DNA from: JAXDBM01 sp964460245
GTDB taxonomy: Bacteria > Desulfobacterota > Syntrophia > Syntrophales > Fen-1087
Direction: 5' to 3'
DNA: 29,810 bases
Assembly: GCA_964460245.1 (NCBI GenBank)
Contig: CAYWTL010000025.1
Location: 1-29,810, forward strand
Under the pieces are notes generated by a model. It had not been told where the DNA came from and searched no databases. It saw only the letters and a program-made list of their open reading frames with translations. Made by a program: the position numbers and the translations under genes. Below, piece after piece: positions 13,661 to 21,740 of the stretch. Position 1 is the stretch's first letter. Each line of letters begins with the position of its first letter.

Positions 13661-14072
13661 GAAAAAAAGAGTGTTCGACGCATGCGCGCTTCACCGGCCC
13701 GCTCATTTCCGATCCCCGAAAAATCAACGGGTTACCCGCAATAAAAAACAGATTTTTCTTGATTCTTGTTTTTCGTTGTGTTAGGCGTAGGCATCTTTCG
13801 TTTACAGCCGGAGGCTGCGCGCAAAAGCTTTTGCAGCAAGGCTTGGCTGTGGGCGGACTCGGCGTGTGCCGAAAGAGTGCATGATTCCCGGCCTGCTCAT
13901 TGCAAAGAATTCGAAGCCGTCATCCTCCCGCGCCGGGGGCGGGAATGCCGGTCAAGACGCATGATCCCGTGTTGCTGTCATCCGGAGGCGTATGCTTCGG
14001 CAGAGAGCGATCCGCTGGGTGCGGGTTGCTCTAATAAAAAATTTTTTGAAATTGAAAGGGGGAGCAGTAGAG
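13661..14072. other. Non-coding stretch upstream of the HU gene
   Basis: About 410 bases without a convincing gene; the short open frames here have no recognisable protein sequence. The first part is AT-rich around 13735-13790. The second holds a GC-rich hairpin TCCCGC/GCGGGA (13926-13931 with 13939-13944), and a tract at 13975-14030 that resembles degenerate, dispersed intergenic repeats of the GTCATCC type. No clear promoter for the HU gene could be picked out. Confidence 0.5.
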
Positions 14073-14345
14073 ATGACGAAGGCGGATTTGATTGATGTGA
14101 TGGCGGCGGATGCGGGGATTTCGAAAGCGGCTGCGACCAAGGCGCTGAGTTGCTTCATGGCATCGGTTGCGAAGGAACTCAAGAAGAACGGTAAATTGAG
14201 TCTTGTCGGGTTCGGGACATTCTCCGTGTCGAAAAGAAAAGCGAGAGAAGGCCGGAATCCCCAGACGGGAAAAACCATCAAGATACCTGCCAAGAAAGTC
14301 GTCAAGTTCAAGGCGGGCAAGGCTTTGTCCGATAAAGTCAAATAA
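14073..14345 (+). CDS. hup: HU-family DNA-binding protein
   Basis: A 90-residue nucleoid protein. TKADLIDVMAADAGISKAAATKAL is the dimerisation helix pair, and GFGTFSVSKRKAREGRNPQTGKTIKIPA is the beta arm with the conserved RNPxTG turn and Pro. The tail VVKFKAGKALSDKV fits HU rather than IHF. ATG at 14073 follows GGGGGAG at 14058-14064 with eight bases between; the open frame extends upstream to 13992 but without family sequence. It is monocistronic, with a hairpin after the stop. Binding is probably sequence-independent, with a general architectural role. Confidence 0.95.
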   Translation: MTKADLIDVMAADAGISKAAATKALSCFMASVAKELKKNGKLSLVGFGTFSVSKRKAREGRNPQTGKTIKIPAKKVVKFKAGKALSDKVK

Positions 14346-14371
14346 GGTCTTCTACAAAAAATAATCCCAAC

Positions 14372-14408
14372 TAAGGCCTCCGATCTTTGTCTTGTTTCGG
14401 GGGCTTTA
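14372..14408 (+). terminator. Terminator-like hairpin after the HU gene
   Basis: Twelve bases at 14372-14383 pair with 14397-14408, including two G-U pairs, around a 13-base loop. Only weak T content follows (GTGCATTT), so termination may be leaky toward trpS, which starts 37 bases later. Confidence 0.55.
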
Positions 14409-14444
14409 GTGCATTTAAGCGCGTTGCTTCCATGAGGTTTGACG

Positions 14445-15455
14445 ATGGCGAAGGGAGCGGACAAGGTGGCGAAAAAACGGATCTTGAGCGGCATGCGCCC
14501 GACAGGGAAGCTTCATCTGGGCAATCTGCACGGCGCGCTCAAAAACTGGATCGAGCTTCAGAATCGCGGAGACTACGACTGCTACTATTTCGTTGCGGAT
14601 TGGCACGCGCTGACGAGCGATTACGGTGATACGGAAGAAATACGGGCCCACACCTTTGACATGGTCGTCGACTGGCTCAGCGCCGGTCTCGATCCGGGAC
14701 GAAGCACCCTCTTCGTGCAGTCCGGCGTCAAGGAGCATGCCGAACTGTTCCTGCTGCTCTCCATGATCACGCCGCTGGCCTGGCTGGAGCGGAATCCGAC
14801 CTACAAGGAGATGAAGACCGAACTCGCCGGCAAGGATCTGTCCACGTTCGGATTTCTGGGCTATCCCGTCCTTCAAGCCGCGGACATCATCATGTACAAG
14901 GCGCATGGCGTGCCTGTCGGGGTCGACCAGCTCCCTCATGTGGAGTTGACCCGGGAAATCGCCAGACGGTTCAACTTCCTGTACCGGGAGATCTTTCCCG
15001 TCCCCGATCCGTTGCTGACCGATTTTCCGAAGCTGCTCGGCATCGACGGGCGAAAGATGAGCAAGTCTTACGAAAATTCCATTTACATCAGCGACCGGGG
15101 CGACGCCCTGGCCCAAAAGATCGCCGCCATGTTCACCGATCCGCAGCGCATGAGGAGAAAGGATCCCGGCCGGCCCGAACTGTGCAACGTCTTCACCTTC
15201 CATCAAATCTACTCGCCGGTCACGGATGTCGTGCAGATCGCTAATGCGTGCCGTACGGCGGGGATCGGCTGCACGGACTGCAAGAAGCAGCTTGCCGCCC
15301 GCATTGCCGAGGCCATGAAGCCGGTCCACGATCGGCGGGACCACTATCTGGGACACCCGGAAGAGGTTCGCCGAATCATCGAAGACGGAAACGACCGGGC
15401 CGCCCGAATCGCCCGACAGACCATGGAGGAGGTCCGGGAAGCCGTCCGCATCTGA
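14445..15455 (+). CDS. trpS: Tryptophanyl-tRNA synthetase
   Basis: Class I synthetase that charges tRNA-Trp. The 336-residue protein has the HIGH-type motif PTGKLHLGNLHGALKNW near residues 20-36, the tryptophan pocket segments DWHALTS and GYPVLQAADIIMYKA, VGVDQLPHVELTREIARRFN, and the KMSKS motif in DGRKMSKSYEN. A small CTDCKK segment lies near the C-terminus. ATG at 14445 is chosen with GAGG seven bases upstream; a TTG six bases earlier is unlikely. One base separates its stop from scpA, so trpS, scpA, scpB and rluB form one operon. Confidence 0.97.
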   Translation: MAKGADKVAKKRILSGMRPTGKLHLGNLHGALKNWIELQNRGDYDCYYFVADWHALTSDYGDTEEIRAHTFDMVVDWLSAGLDPGRSTLFVQSGVKEHAELFLLLSMITPLAWLERNPTYKEMKTELAGKDLSTFGFLGYPVLQAADIIMYKAHGVPVGVDQLPHVELTREIARRFNFLYREIFPVPDPLLTDFPKLLGIDGRKMSKSYENSIYISDRGDALAQKIAAMFTDPQRMRRKDPGRPELCNVFTFHQIYSPVTDVVQIANACRTAGIGCTDCKKQLAARIAEAMKPVHDRRDHYLGHPEEVRRIIEDGNDRAARIARQTMEEVREAVRI

Positions 15456-15456
15456 T

Positions 15457-16176
15457 ATGGGTTATGAAATCAAGCTCGACATTTTTGAAGGTCCCCTTGA
15501 TCTTCTCCTGTATCTCATCAAAAAAAACGAGATCGACATCTACGATATTCCGATTGCCCTGATCACGAAGCAGTATCTGGAATACATCGAAATGATCCGG
15601 TCCCTCAACCTCGACCTGGCCGGGGAATTCCTGGTGCTGGCCTCGACCCTGATCCACATCAAATCGCGGATGCTCCTCCCCGTTCCCGAGGATGAGGAGG
15701 TGGAGGACGAGGAGGATCCGCGGGCGGAGCTGGTCCGGCAGCTCCTGGAATACCAGGCCTTCAAGGAGGCGGCCCTGCAGCTCGACGGACGGCCGGTTCT
15801 GGAGCGGGACGTCTTCAAGCGGGCCTGCCCCGTCGAGGTGTCCGATCTCCCGGAAGATCCGGATGCCTTGGAGGAGATGGATGTGTTCGATCTGGTCAAG
15901 GCTTTTCAACAGATGGTCGCTCGAATGGACCCGGGCGAGCGGATCGAGATCGACGGGGAAAAAATGTCGCTGACGGACCGCATCAATGAAATCATGGACC
16001 GTCTGACGGAGCGTGGAAACCTGACTTTTACGGAGCTTCTCGGGGAAAGGGGGGACCGGCGCTGGATCCTGTACACATTTCTGGCGGTCCTGGAACTCAT
16101 GAAATTGAGGATGATCCGGGCTTATCAGGGCGAGTCGTTCGGCGTGATCCGGATCTTTCTGGCGGTGGATTCGTAA
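15457..16176 (+). CDS. scpA: Segregation and condensation protein A
   Basis: The kleisin subunit of the bacterial SMC condensin complex, which compacts and separates chromosomes. The 239-residue protein opens with the family hallmark IFEGPLDLLLYLIKKNEIDIYDIPIALITKQYLEYI, followed by LAGEFLVLASTLIHIKSRMLLP. An acidic linker follows, and a C-terminal winged helix (FTELLGERGDRRWILYTFLAVLELMKLRMI) binds the SMC head. The ScpA stop abuts the scpB ATG (TAAATG), so the pair is probably translationally coupled. The smc gene is not in this window. Confidence 0.97.
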   Translation: MGYEIKLDIFEGPLDLLLYLIKKNEIDIYDIPIALITKQYLEYIEMIRSLNLDLAGEFLVLASTLIHIKSRMLLPVPEDEEVEDEEDPRAELVRQLLEYQAFKEAALQLDGRPVLERDVFKRACPVEVSDLPEDPDALEEMDVFDLVKAFQQMVARMDPGERIEIDGEKMSLTDRINEIMDRLTERGNLTFTELLGERGDRRWILYTFLAVLELMKLRMIRAYQGESFGVIRIFLAVDS

Positions 16177-16698
16177 ATGGAAGAAATCAAGGCGATTGTG
16201 GAGGCCCTCGTTTTTGCGTCCGATGTTCCGCTGTCTCCGGACAGGATCGGGGAGCTGCTGCCCGGGTCGGAGAAGGGCGAGATCCGGAAGCTTTTGGAGG
16301 AACTGGTCGGTGAATACGGCGAGCGGCAGGGGGGCATCGATCTGCGGCCCGTGGCGGGCGGGTACCAGTTCCGGACGCGGGCGGACCTCGCACCGTGGGT
16401 GCGGAAGCTGAAAGCGGGGAAGCCCGCCGGGCTTTCCCCGGCGGCCATGGAGACGCTGGCCGTCGTGGCTTACCGACAGCCGGTGGTCAAGGCGGATATC
16501 GACCGGTTCCGCGGCGTCGATGTCAGCGGCTCTCTTCGGGGCCTGTTGGACAAGAAGCTGGTCCGGATCGTGGGCCGGAAGGATGTTCCGGGCAAGCCGA
16601 TTCTCTACGGCACCACGAAGCGATTTCTGGAGGTCTTCAACCTGAAGGACCTTGCCGAGCTGCCGACGCTCCGCGAGTTCAACGACTTGCAGGAATGA
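16177..16698 (+). CDS. scpB: Segregation and condensation protein B
   Basis: The KITE subunit that dimerises and binds ScpA in the SMC complex. The 173-residue protein holds two winged helices: IKAIVEALVFASDVPLSPDRI at the start, and the strongly conserved LSPAAMETLAVVAYRQPVVKADIDRFRGVDVSGSLRGLLDKKLVRIVGRKD near residues 88-138, followed by YGTTKRFLEVFNLKDLAELP. The stop overlaps the rluB start by four bases. The scpA-scpB-rluB order is widespread. Confidence 0.97.
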   Translation: MEEIKAIVEALVFASDVPLSPDRIGELLPGSEKGEIRKLLEELVGEYGERQGGIDLRPVAGGYQFRTRADLAPWVRKLKAGKPAGLSPAAMETLAVVAYRQPVVKADIDRFRGVDVSGSLRGLLDKKLVRIVGRKDVPGKPILYGTTKRFLEVFNLKDLAELPTLREFNDLQE

Positions 16699-17414
16699 AA
16701 GAACGCCTTCAGAAGATCATGGCACGGGCCGGCGTTGCTTCCCGGCGGGCGGCCGAAGGGATGATTCGGGAGGGACGGGTCAGCGTCAACGGTCAGGTGG
16801 TTTCCCTTCCGGGAACGCCGGCGGATTCCGAAAGGGATGAGATCCGCGTGGACGGGCGCCTCATTGCCGTGGAAGCCGCCAAAATCTATCTGATACTGCA
16901 CAAGCCCCGGGGGTATGTGACGACGCTCGACGACCCGCGGCGAAGGCCCATCGTGACGGATCTGCTCGCCGATGTCGTGGAGCGGGTCTTTCCCGTGGGG
17001 CGGCTCGATTACGATTCGGAAGGCCTGCTGCTGTTCACCAACGACGGCGACTTTGCCCTGCGGCTCCAGCATCCGCGGTTTCGCGTTCCCAAAACCTATC
17101 GCGTGAAGGTCGATGGGCGCCTGTCGAACGGGGAGATGCGCATGCTGTGCGACGGCATTCCGATGGAGGACGGCATGTTCCGCGCGGTATCCGCTGTCAT
17201 GGAGCGGAAGAGCCGCAAGAGCTGCTGGGTGCAGGTTACCGTCACGGAAGGAAGAAACCGGGTGATCCGCCGCGCTTTTGAAGCGCTGGGCCATTCCGTC
17301 GTCCGGCTGATCCGTGTCGCCGTGTCGGACCTTTCCCTGGGCGATTTGAAGCCGGGATCTTATCGGCATCTGACCAAAAAAGAGGTTTCCGGACTGATCC
17401 GCAAGCCGAAATAG
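16695..17414 (+). CDS. rluB: Pseudouridine synthase, RluB/RsuA family
   Basis: Converts uridine to pseudouridine in rRNA; linkage to scpB suggests the 23S rRNA U2605-type RluB. The 239-residue protein has an N-terminal S4 RNA-binding domain (LQKIMARAGVASRRAAEGMI through GRVSVNG). The catalytic domain has YLILHKPRGYVTT and VGRLDYDSEGLLLFTNDGDF, where the Asp of GRLDYDSEG is the nucleophile. GRNRVIRRAFEALGHSVVRLIR is near the C-terminus. ATG at 16695 overlaps the scpB stop. A longer frame upstream of it is only an out-of-frame reading of scpB. RsuA acting on 16S rRNA is the close alternative. Confidence 0.94.
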   Translation: MKERLQKIMARAGVASRRAAEGMIREGRVSVNGQVVSLPGTPADSERDEIRVDGRLIAVEAAKIYLILHKPRGYVTTLDDPRRRPIVTDLLADVVERVFPVGRLDYDSEGLLLFTNDGDFALRLQHPRFRVPKTYRVKVDGRLSNGEMRMLCDGIPMEDGMFRAVSAVMERKSRKSCWVQVTVTEGRNRVIRRAFEALGHSVVRLIRVAVSDLSLGDLKPGSYRHLTKKEVSGLIRKPK

Positions 17415-17439
17415 GCCGATATTTTTGGAAAAAATTGTC

Positions 17440-17468
17440 TTGACATTCATCGGAAAATAAATCATAGT
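17440..17468 (+). promoter_or_regulatory. Sigma70-type promoter for the IHF-beta-like gene
   Basis: TTGACA (17440-17445), a 17-base spacer, then CATAGT (17463-17468). The surrounding sequence to 17520 is AT-rich, unlike the rest of the window. This leaves a leader of about 90 bases before the ATG at 17566. Confidence 0.65.
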
Positions 17469-17565
17469 CGCCGAAAATAAAGACATATTATCAGGTTATT
17501 CCACCAACCCCGTTTTATTAATCACAGAGCGAATTTATCAGGATCAGGCATGGCAAGGAGGAAGT

Positions 17566-17847
17566 ATGAATAAATCCGGACTCATTGAATCTTTGAGCAA
17601 AAAGGAAGGGCTGACGGAGAAACGGGCCATCGATGTCGTCAATCTCATCTTCAAGGGATTCACGGCGGAGCTGAAAAAGGGCGGCCGGATCGAAATCCGG
17701 GGTCTGGGCAGCTTTGTCGTCCGGGATTATCAGGCCTACACGGGCCGGAATCCGAAAACGGGCAGGAGCATTAAGGTTGCACCGAAAAAACTTCCATTTT
17801 TCAAGGTCGGCAAGGAACTGAAGGAGCGGGTGGACGGGAGGAAATAG
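17566..17847 (+). CDS. ihfB: HU/IHF-family DNA-binding protein, IHF beta-like
   Basis: A 93-residue family member. NKSGLIESLSKKEGLTEKRAIDVVNLIFKGF is the helical half, and RIEIRGLGSFVVRDYQAYTGRNPKTGRSIKV is the DNA-bending arm. IEIRGxGSF and the FFKVGKELKERV tail are typical of IHF beta rather than HU. ATG at 17566 follows AAGGAGGAAGT. It is monocistronic, with its own promoter and a strong terminator, and could pair with the IHF alpha protein encoded at 12503. The alpha/beta assignment rests on these motifs only. Confidence 0.88.
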   Translation: MNKSGLIESLSKKEGLTEKRAIDVVNLIFKGFTAELKKGGRIEIRGLGSFVVRDYQAYTGRNPKTGRSIKVAPKKLPFFKVGKELKERVDGRK

Positions 17848-17918
17848 AACGTCCCTTTCCCGGCCCGGACACACGCGTTGATGCCGGACCAATCAATGAC
17901 AACGGCATGATGATGTTC

Positions 17919-17948
17919 AGGGGATCGGCAACGGTCCCCTTTCTTTTT
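17919..17948 (+). terminator. Rho-independent terminator with GNRA loop
   Basis: GGGGATCG (17920-17927) pairs with CGGTCCCC (17932-17939), with one G-U, around a GCAA tetraloop. An A-T pair closes it further, then TTTCTTTTT follows. It ends the IHF-beta-like transcript. The remaining 130 bases before the RadC stop hold nothing I recognise. Confidence 0.92.
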
Positions 17949-18078
17949 ATGGATCGAGAAGCGGGGCGCCCGGCTGGTCCGGACGGCGCTCCTGATGCTC
18001 ATGGGCGTCGGTCACCCGCGGGTGGCTTGCGAATGGATGCCCCTGGACGATTCCCGCCCCCTTCTGCGCTGCGCCCCG

Positions 18079-18792
18079 CTAGCTCATCATCCCTTCCTCG
18101 CGGAAGCTGAAGAAGCGGTTTTCCCCGATGATAATGTGGTCGTGAACCAGGATGTCCAGCACGCGGGCGGTTTCCTGGATGGTCCGGGTGAGGCGGATGT
18201 CGGCATCCGAAGGCCGGATGTGGCCGGAAGGGTGATTGTGGAGCAGGATGATTGCCGATGCCTTTCTTTTCAGGGCGTTTTCAAGCACCTTTCTCGGGTA
18301 GACCACGGCCTGGTTGACGATGCCCTCCTGGATGGTTTCCTCGTCGATGATGCGGTTCTGCGCATCCAGGAAGATCACGCGGAACTGCTCGTCCTTGAGC
18401 CCTCCCAGGGCGGTCTTGCAGTAGTTCACCAGCTCGCTCGTGCAGGTGATCTGGGTCTTCTCGCCGGCCTGCTGCCAGAGATAGCGCGCGCAGAGGTCCT
18501 TGATCAGCTTCATCAGGGTGGCGGAATGGGGCCCGATGCCGATGACCTTTTCGAGATCGGCCCGGTCCGCGTCGAGGATGCCCCGAATGCTGCCGAAGGC
18601 TTTGAGGAGCGCCCGGGCGCGCGGTTTGACATCCCCCTGGGGGATGGCGTAGCACAGCAGCAGCTCGACGGCCTCGTAGTCGTGGAGCGCTTCCAGACCC
18701 GCCCTGCGGTACTTCGCTTTCAGGCGCTCCCGGTGCCCCTTGTGGTCCGGGGCGTTTTCAGACCCGCCCCGTTTCTCCGCTGGAACGGACAT
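18079..18792 (-). CDS. radC: RadC/YeeS-type JAMM-domain protein
   Basis: A 237-residue RadC-family protein. An N-terminal helix-hairpin-helix-like region holds LKAFGSIRGILDADRADLEKVIGIGPHSA. A C-terminal JAB1/MPN (JAMM) metalloprotease-like domain holds LLHNHPSGHIRPSDAD, with the metal-binding His-x-His and Asp. Despite its name, a role in DNA repair is not established for the family. It is the last gene of a minus-strand group, ten bases after the superoxide dismutase gene. The stop is read from the reverse complement at 18079. Confidence 0.93.
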   Translation of the reverse strand: MSVPAEKRGGSENAPDHKGHRERLKAKYRRAGLEALHDYEAVELLLCYAIPQGDVKPRARALLKAFGSIRGILDADRADLEKVIGIGPHSATLMKLIKDLCARYLWQQAGEKTQITCTSELVNYCKTALGGLKDEQFRVIFLDAQNRIIDEETIQEGIVNQAVVYPRKVLENALKRKASAIILLHNHPSGHIRPSDADIRLTRTIQETARVLDILVHDHIIIGENRFFSFREEGMMS

Positions 18793-18802
18793 CCCGCAGT
18801 CC

Positions 18803-19396
18803 TCAGGCCAGGCAGCGGTTCACGAAGTCCCAGTTGATCAGCTTTTCGACGACGGCGCTCAGATAGTCCGGCCGGCGGTTCTGATAGTCCAGGTAGTAGG
18901 CGTGCTCCCAGACATCGATCGTGAGCAGGGGCTTCAGGCCGTGTGCGATGGGGGTGTCGGCATTGGCCGTCTTGGTGATCTTGAGATTGCCCTTGTCGAG
19001 CACGAGCCAGGCCCAGCCGCTTCCAAACTGGGTGGCTCCCGCCGTCTTCAGCTCCTCCGCAAACTTTTCGTAGCTGCCCCAGGCGGCCCGGATCTTCGCC
19101 GCCACGGCCCCCGTGGGCGCTCCGCCGCCGCCCGGCTTCAGGCACTGCCAGTAGAAGGAGTGGTTCCAGACCTGGGCGGCATTGTTGAAGAGGCCGACTT
19201 TGGCCGCGTCGCCGGCCGTCTTTTGAATGATGGTTTCGAGGCTTTCTTTTTCCAGGTCCGTTCCGGCAATGAGCTTGTTGCCGTTGTCCACATAGGCGCG
19301 ATGGTGCTTGCCGTAGTGGAACTCCAGGGTGTTGGCGCTGATGACCGGCGCCAGGGCGTCTTTCGCGTAGGGCAGTTCAGGCAGTTGAATGGCCAT
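18803..19396 (-). CDS. sodB: Superoxide dismutase, Fe type
   Basis: Converts superoxide to oxygen and hydrogen peroxide in the cytoplasm. The 197-residue protein has metal ligands His27, His79, Asp161 and His165 (FHYGKHH, NHSFYW, DVWEHAYYLDY). The NNAAQVWNHSFYW segment, with Gln75, and FGSGWAWLV are marks of the iron form rather than the manganese form. No signal peptide is seen. ATG at 19396 has AAAGGAG eight bases upstream. It gives oxygen tolerance to what looks like an anaerobe. It follows the acyl-CoA synthetase gene on the same strand but has a candidate promoter of its own. Confidence 0.96.
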   Translation of the reverse strand: MAIQLPELPYAKDALAPVISANTLEFHYGKHHRAYVDNGNKLIAGTDLEKESLETIIQKTAGDAAKVGLFNNAAQVWNHSFYWQCLKPGGGGAPTGAVAAKIRAAWGSYEKFAEELKTAGATQFGSGWAWLVLDKGNLKITKTANADTPIAHGLKPLLTIDVWEHAYYLDYQNRRPDYLSAVVEKLINWDFVNRCLA

Positions 19397-19438
19397 GATC
19401 CGATCTCCTTTCCTGAGGGTTGTCTTCTTTGGTCATGA

Positions 19439-19466
19439 ACTATAACGATCTTTATCAAATATGCAA
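19439..19466 (-). promoter_or_regulatory. Candidate sodB promoter
   Basis: On the minus strand, TTGCAT (19461-19466), 16 bases, then TATAGT (19439-19444). The -10 matches five of six consensus positions and the -35 is weak. It lies in the 87-base gap between the acyl-CoA synthetase stop and the sodB start. Confidence 0.4.
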
Positions 19467-19483
19467 GGGAACTCTTTTCCCGA

Positions 19484-21112
19484 TCAACCATCGGGAAGGA
19501 CGATTTTCCCGCCGGCCACCATCTCTCGAAGCTCCTTTTTGCTGAACTTGCCGACGCTCGTTTTGGGGATCTGGTCCAGGAACACGAACTGGTCGGGGAT
19601 CCACCAGCCGGCTTTCACCTTGTCCCGAAGGAAGTCCTTCAGCTCTTCCGCGCTGGCCGACTCGCCCGGCTTCAGGACCACGCAGCCCAGCGGCCGCTCC
19701 TGCCACTTCTCGTGGGGAATGCCGATCACCGCCGCTTCCAGGACCTTGGGGTGGGCCATGATCAGGTTCTCCAGATCGACGGAGGAGATCCATTCGCCGC
19801 CGCTCTTCACGAGGTCCTTGGTCCGGTCCACCAGCCGGACGTAGCCCTCCTCGTCGATCGTGCCCACGTCGCCCGTATGCAGCCAGCCCCCGGCGAAGGT
19901 CTGCTTCGTCCGCTCCGGGTCACGGTCGTATTCCCGGGCGATCCAGGGCCCGCGCAGGAGGATCTCCCCCATCTCCCTGCCGTCCGCGCGGACCTCCCGC
20001 CCGAGCTCATTGACGATTTTCATCTCCAGGCCGGCGACCAGCAGTCCGGCGCTGGTCTTGACGTCGTATAGCCGCTCTTTCGGCAGTCCGGCCATGTCGC
20101 TCTTGGGAATGGCGGCGAGGGCCAGGGGCGTGGTTTCCGTCATGCCGTAGGCCTGAGACAGCGGAAAGCCGTACTTTTCGTTCAGGGCTTCCATGAGGTA
20201 GCGGGGGCAGGCGGCACCGCCGGAATAGACCGCCTTGAGCGAGGAGAAATCGTGCTCCCCGCCGCCTTCCAGGTACTGGTAGAGCATCATCCAGATGGTG
20301 GGGACGCCGGCCGAGAAGGTCACCTTCTCCTCGGCGATGATCCTGCACAGGACGGACATGTTCAGGACTTCCCGGCCCGGCAGGACCTGCTTGCATCCCG
20401 AGCCGACGGCGCCGAAGGGCGCGCCCCAGGCATTGGCGTGAAACATGGGGACGACGTGAAGCACGCAGTCCCGTTCGCCTACCCCGAGGGTGGTTCCCAC
20501 GGCGCCGCTGTGCAGCATGAGCCCGCGGTGGGAATAGGCGACACCCTTGGGGTCTCCCGTCGTGGCGGAGGTGTAGCAGAGCAGCGCCTGGTCCCATTCG
20601 CTGAGGTTTTCCGGAAAGTCGTAGCTTTCCGGGAAACGGGAGATCCATTCGTCGTACAGGCAAACCGGCGACAGGCCGGTCTGCGGCATCTTTCCGGATT
20701 GCGTCATGATCACGAAGTGCCGGACGGTCTTCAACTGGTCCTTTACCAGCTCCACGAAGAAGAGCAGGTCCTCGTCCACGAAAATGACCTTGTCTTCGGC
20801 GTGATTGAGGACGTAGGCAAGATGGTGCATGGGCAGCCGGAAGTTCACGGTGTGAAGCGTAGCCCCCGTGCAGGGGACGCCGAAGTAAAGCTCCAGATGG
20901 CGGTGGCTGTTCAGGGCGATGCTGGCAACGCGGTCGCCCTTGCCGATGCCCAGGGAGGCAAGGGCGTTTGCGAGCCGGCAGGTTCTCTTGAAATAATCGC
21001 CGTAGGTGTAGCGGAAGGTCTCACCGGGATATATGGAGACCAGCTCTTTTTTGGGGAAGTATTTCGCTGCCCGAAGCAGGAAGGTCCTCAGCAGCAGGGG
21101 ATAGTCCATCAT
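19484..21112 (-). CDS. AMP-forming acyl-CoA synthetase (fatty-acid--CoA ligase family)
   Basis: Activates a carboxylic acid with ATP to the acyl-adenylate and then the CoA thioester. The 542-residue protein shows the adenylate-forming core motifs: P-loop YTSATTGDPKG (180-190), AYGMTETTP, GWLHTGDVGTIDEEGYVRLVDRTKDLVKSGGEWIS, and the C-terminal KTSVGKF with catalytic Lys522. The layout and NFRLPMHHLAYVLNHAEDKVIF segment resemble medium/long-chain AlkK-type ligases; the substrate cannot be fixed by sequence. The P-loop has Ala where Gly is usual (SATTG for SGTTG). ATG at 21112 follows AGGAGG nine bases upstream. The frameshifted transporter remnant lies upstream in the same direction. Confidence 0.92.
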   Translation of the reverse strand: MMDYPLLLRTFLLRAAKYFPKKELVSIYPGETFRYTYGDYFKRTCRLANALASLGIGKGDRVASIALNSHRHLELYFGVPCTGATLHTVNFRLPMHHLAYVLNHAEDKVIFVDEDLLFFVELVKDQLKTVRHFVIMTQSGKMPQTGLSPVCLYDEWISRFPESYDFPENLSEWDQALLCYTSATTGDPKGVAYSHRGLMLHSGAVGTTLGVGERDCVLHVVPMFHANAWGAPFGAVGSGCKQVLPGREVLNMSVLCRIIAEEKVTFSAGVPTIWMMLYQYLEGGGEHDFSSLKAVYSGGAACPRYLMEALNEKYGFPLSQAYGMTETTPLALAAIPKSDMAGLPKERLYDVKTSAGLLVAGLEMKIVNELGREVRADGREMGEILLRGPWIAREYDRDPERTKQTFAGGWLHTGDVGTIDEEGYVRLVDRTKDLVKSGGEWISSVDLENLIMAHPKVLEAAVIGIPHEKWQERPLGCVVLKPGESASAEELKDFLRDKVKAGWWIPDQFVFLDQIPKTSVGKFSKKELREMVAGGKIVLPDG

Positions 21113-21203
21113 GGCCGCGTTCCTCCTTTCTCAGTCCATGGCTCGCACGGCGAGCCGCGTTCGTGAAGAGGTTTCCCGGAAAGCCGGAGGGGTTTCCCGC
21201 GAG

Positions 21204-21597
21204 TCATTGTGCCGAAGGCTCACCCCCTTTCCTTCGCCTTCGAAAGTCCAGCCGGAGAAAGTACAGGATCGGGAAGATGCTGCAGACGGCCGACGGGATC
21301 GAGGACTCCCGGCTGAACAGGGTGAGCGCGAGGCCTCCCGACAGTCCGGAGTTTTTCAGGGCGCCCAGCAGGACCAGGCCGGTGGTCCGGTCGCTGCGGA
21401 TGCCGAGCAGGCGGGCGGCTGACGCGATCAGCAAGCCCAGCAGAAAGGTGCTGGCGAAGGCGATGAGCACGACCGGGGCGAGAAAGAGGGGCCGGCTGAT
21501 CAGGAGGTCCCGGTTCAGCCCCGTGATGGCGTAGAGGACCAGGGGAAAAAATGAAGTTCCGGCTGGTCAGCAGTCCTTTGATTCCGGCCGTCGCCAT
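21204..21597 (-). pseudogene. Frameshifted, N-terminally truncated bile-acid/sodium-symporter-like transporter
   Basis: Two frames on the minus strand join into one protein. From ATG at 21597 the first frame reads MATAGIKGLLTSRNFIF, then breaks at a T6 run (A6 on the plus strand, 21546-21551). Removing one base continues as PLVLYAITGLNRDLLI, LFLAPVVLIAFASTFLLGLLI, GLVLLGALKNSGLSGGLAL and SIPSAVCSIFPILYFL. Three hydrophobic helices and the KNSGL motif resemble the C-terminal half of BASS/SBF transporters. The N-terminal half is missing: the frame is open upstream to 21717 but has no start codon and is not membrane-like. Either a decaying gene or a sequencing error is possible. Confidence 0.6.
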
Positions 21598-21740
21598 GGC
21601 ATCCGTGATCCCGTCGAAATGGATTCGCCCTTCGCATGCCGCGGGTCGAATGTTGATGGAAAGCTTCCGAAGAATACTCTTTAAATTATCATCGAATGTC
21701 GATAAAATGCCAGCAAATTATCGGGAATGGGGGAGATAAA

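Noticed and set aside
13651..13884. Short open frame in the non-coding stretch before HU
   Set aside because: It has no ribosome-binding site, no recognisable protein sequence, and overlaps the PxxKW promoter.
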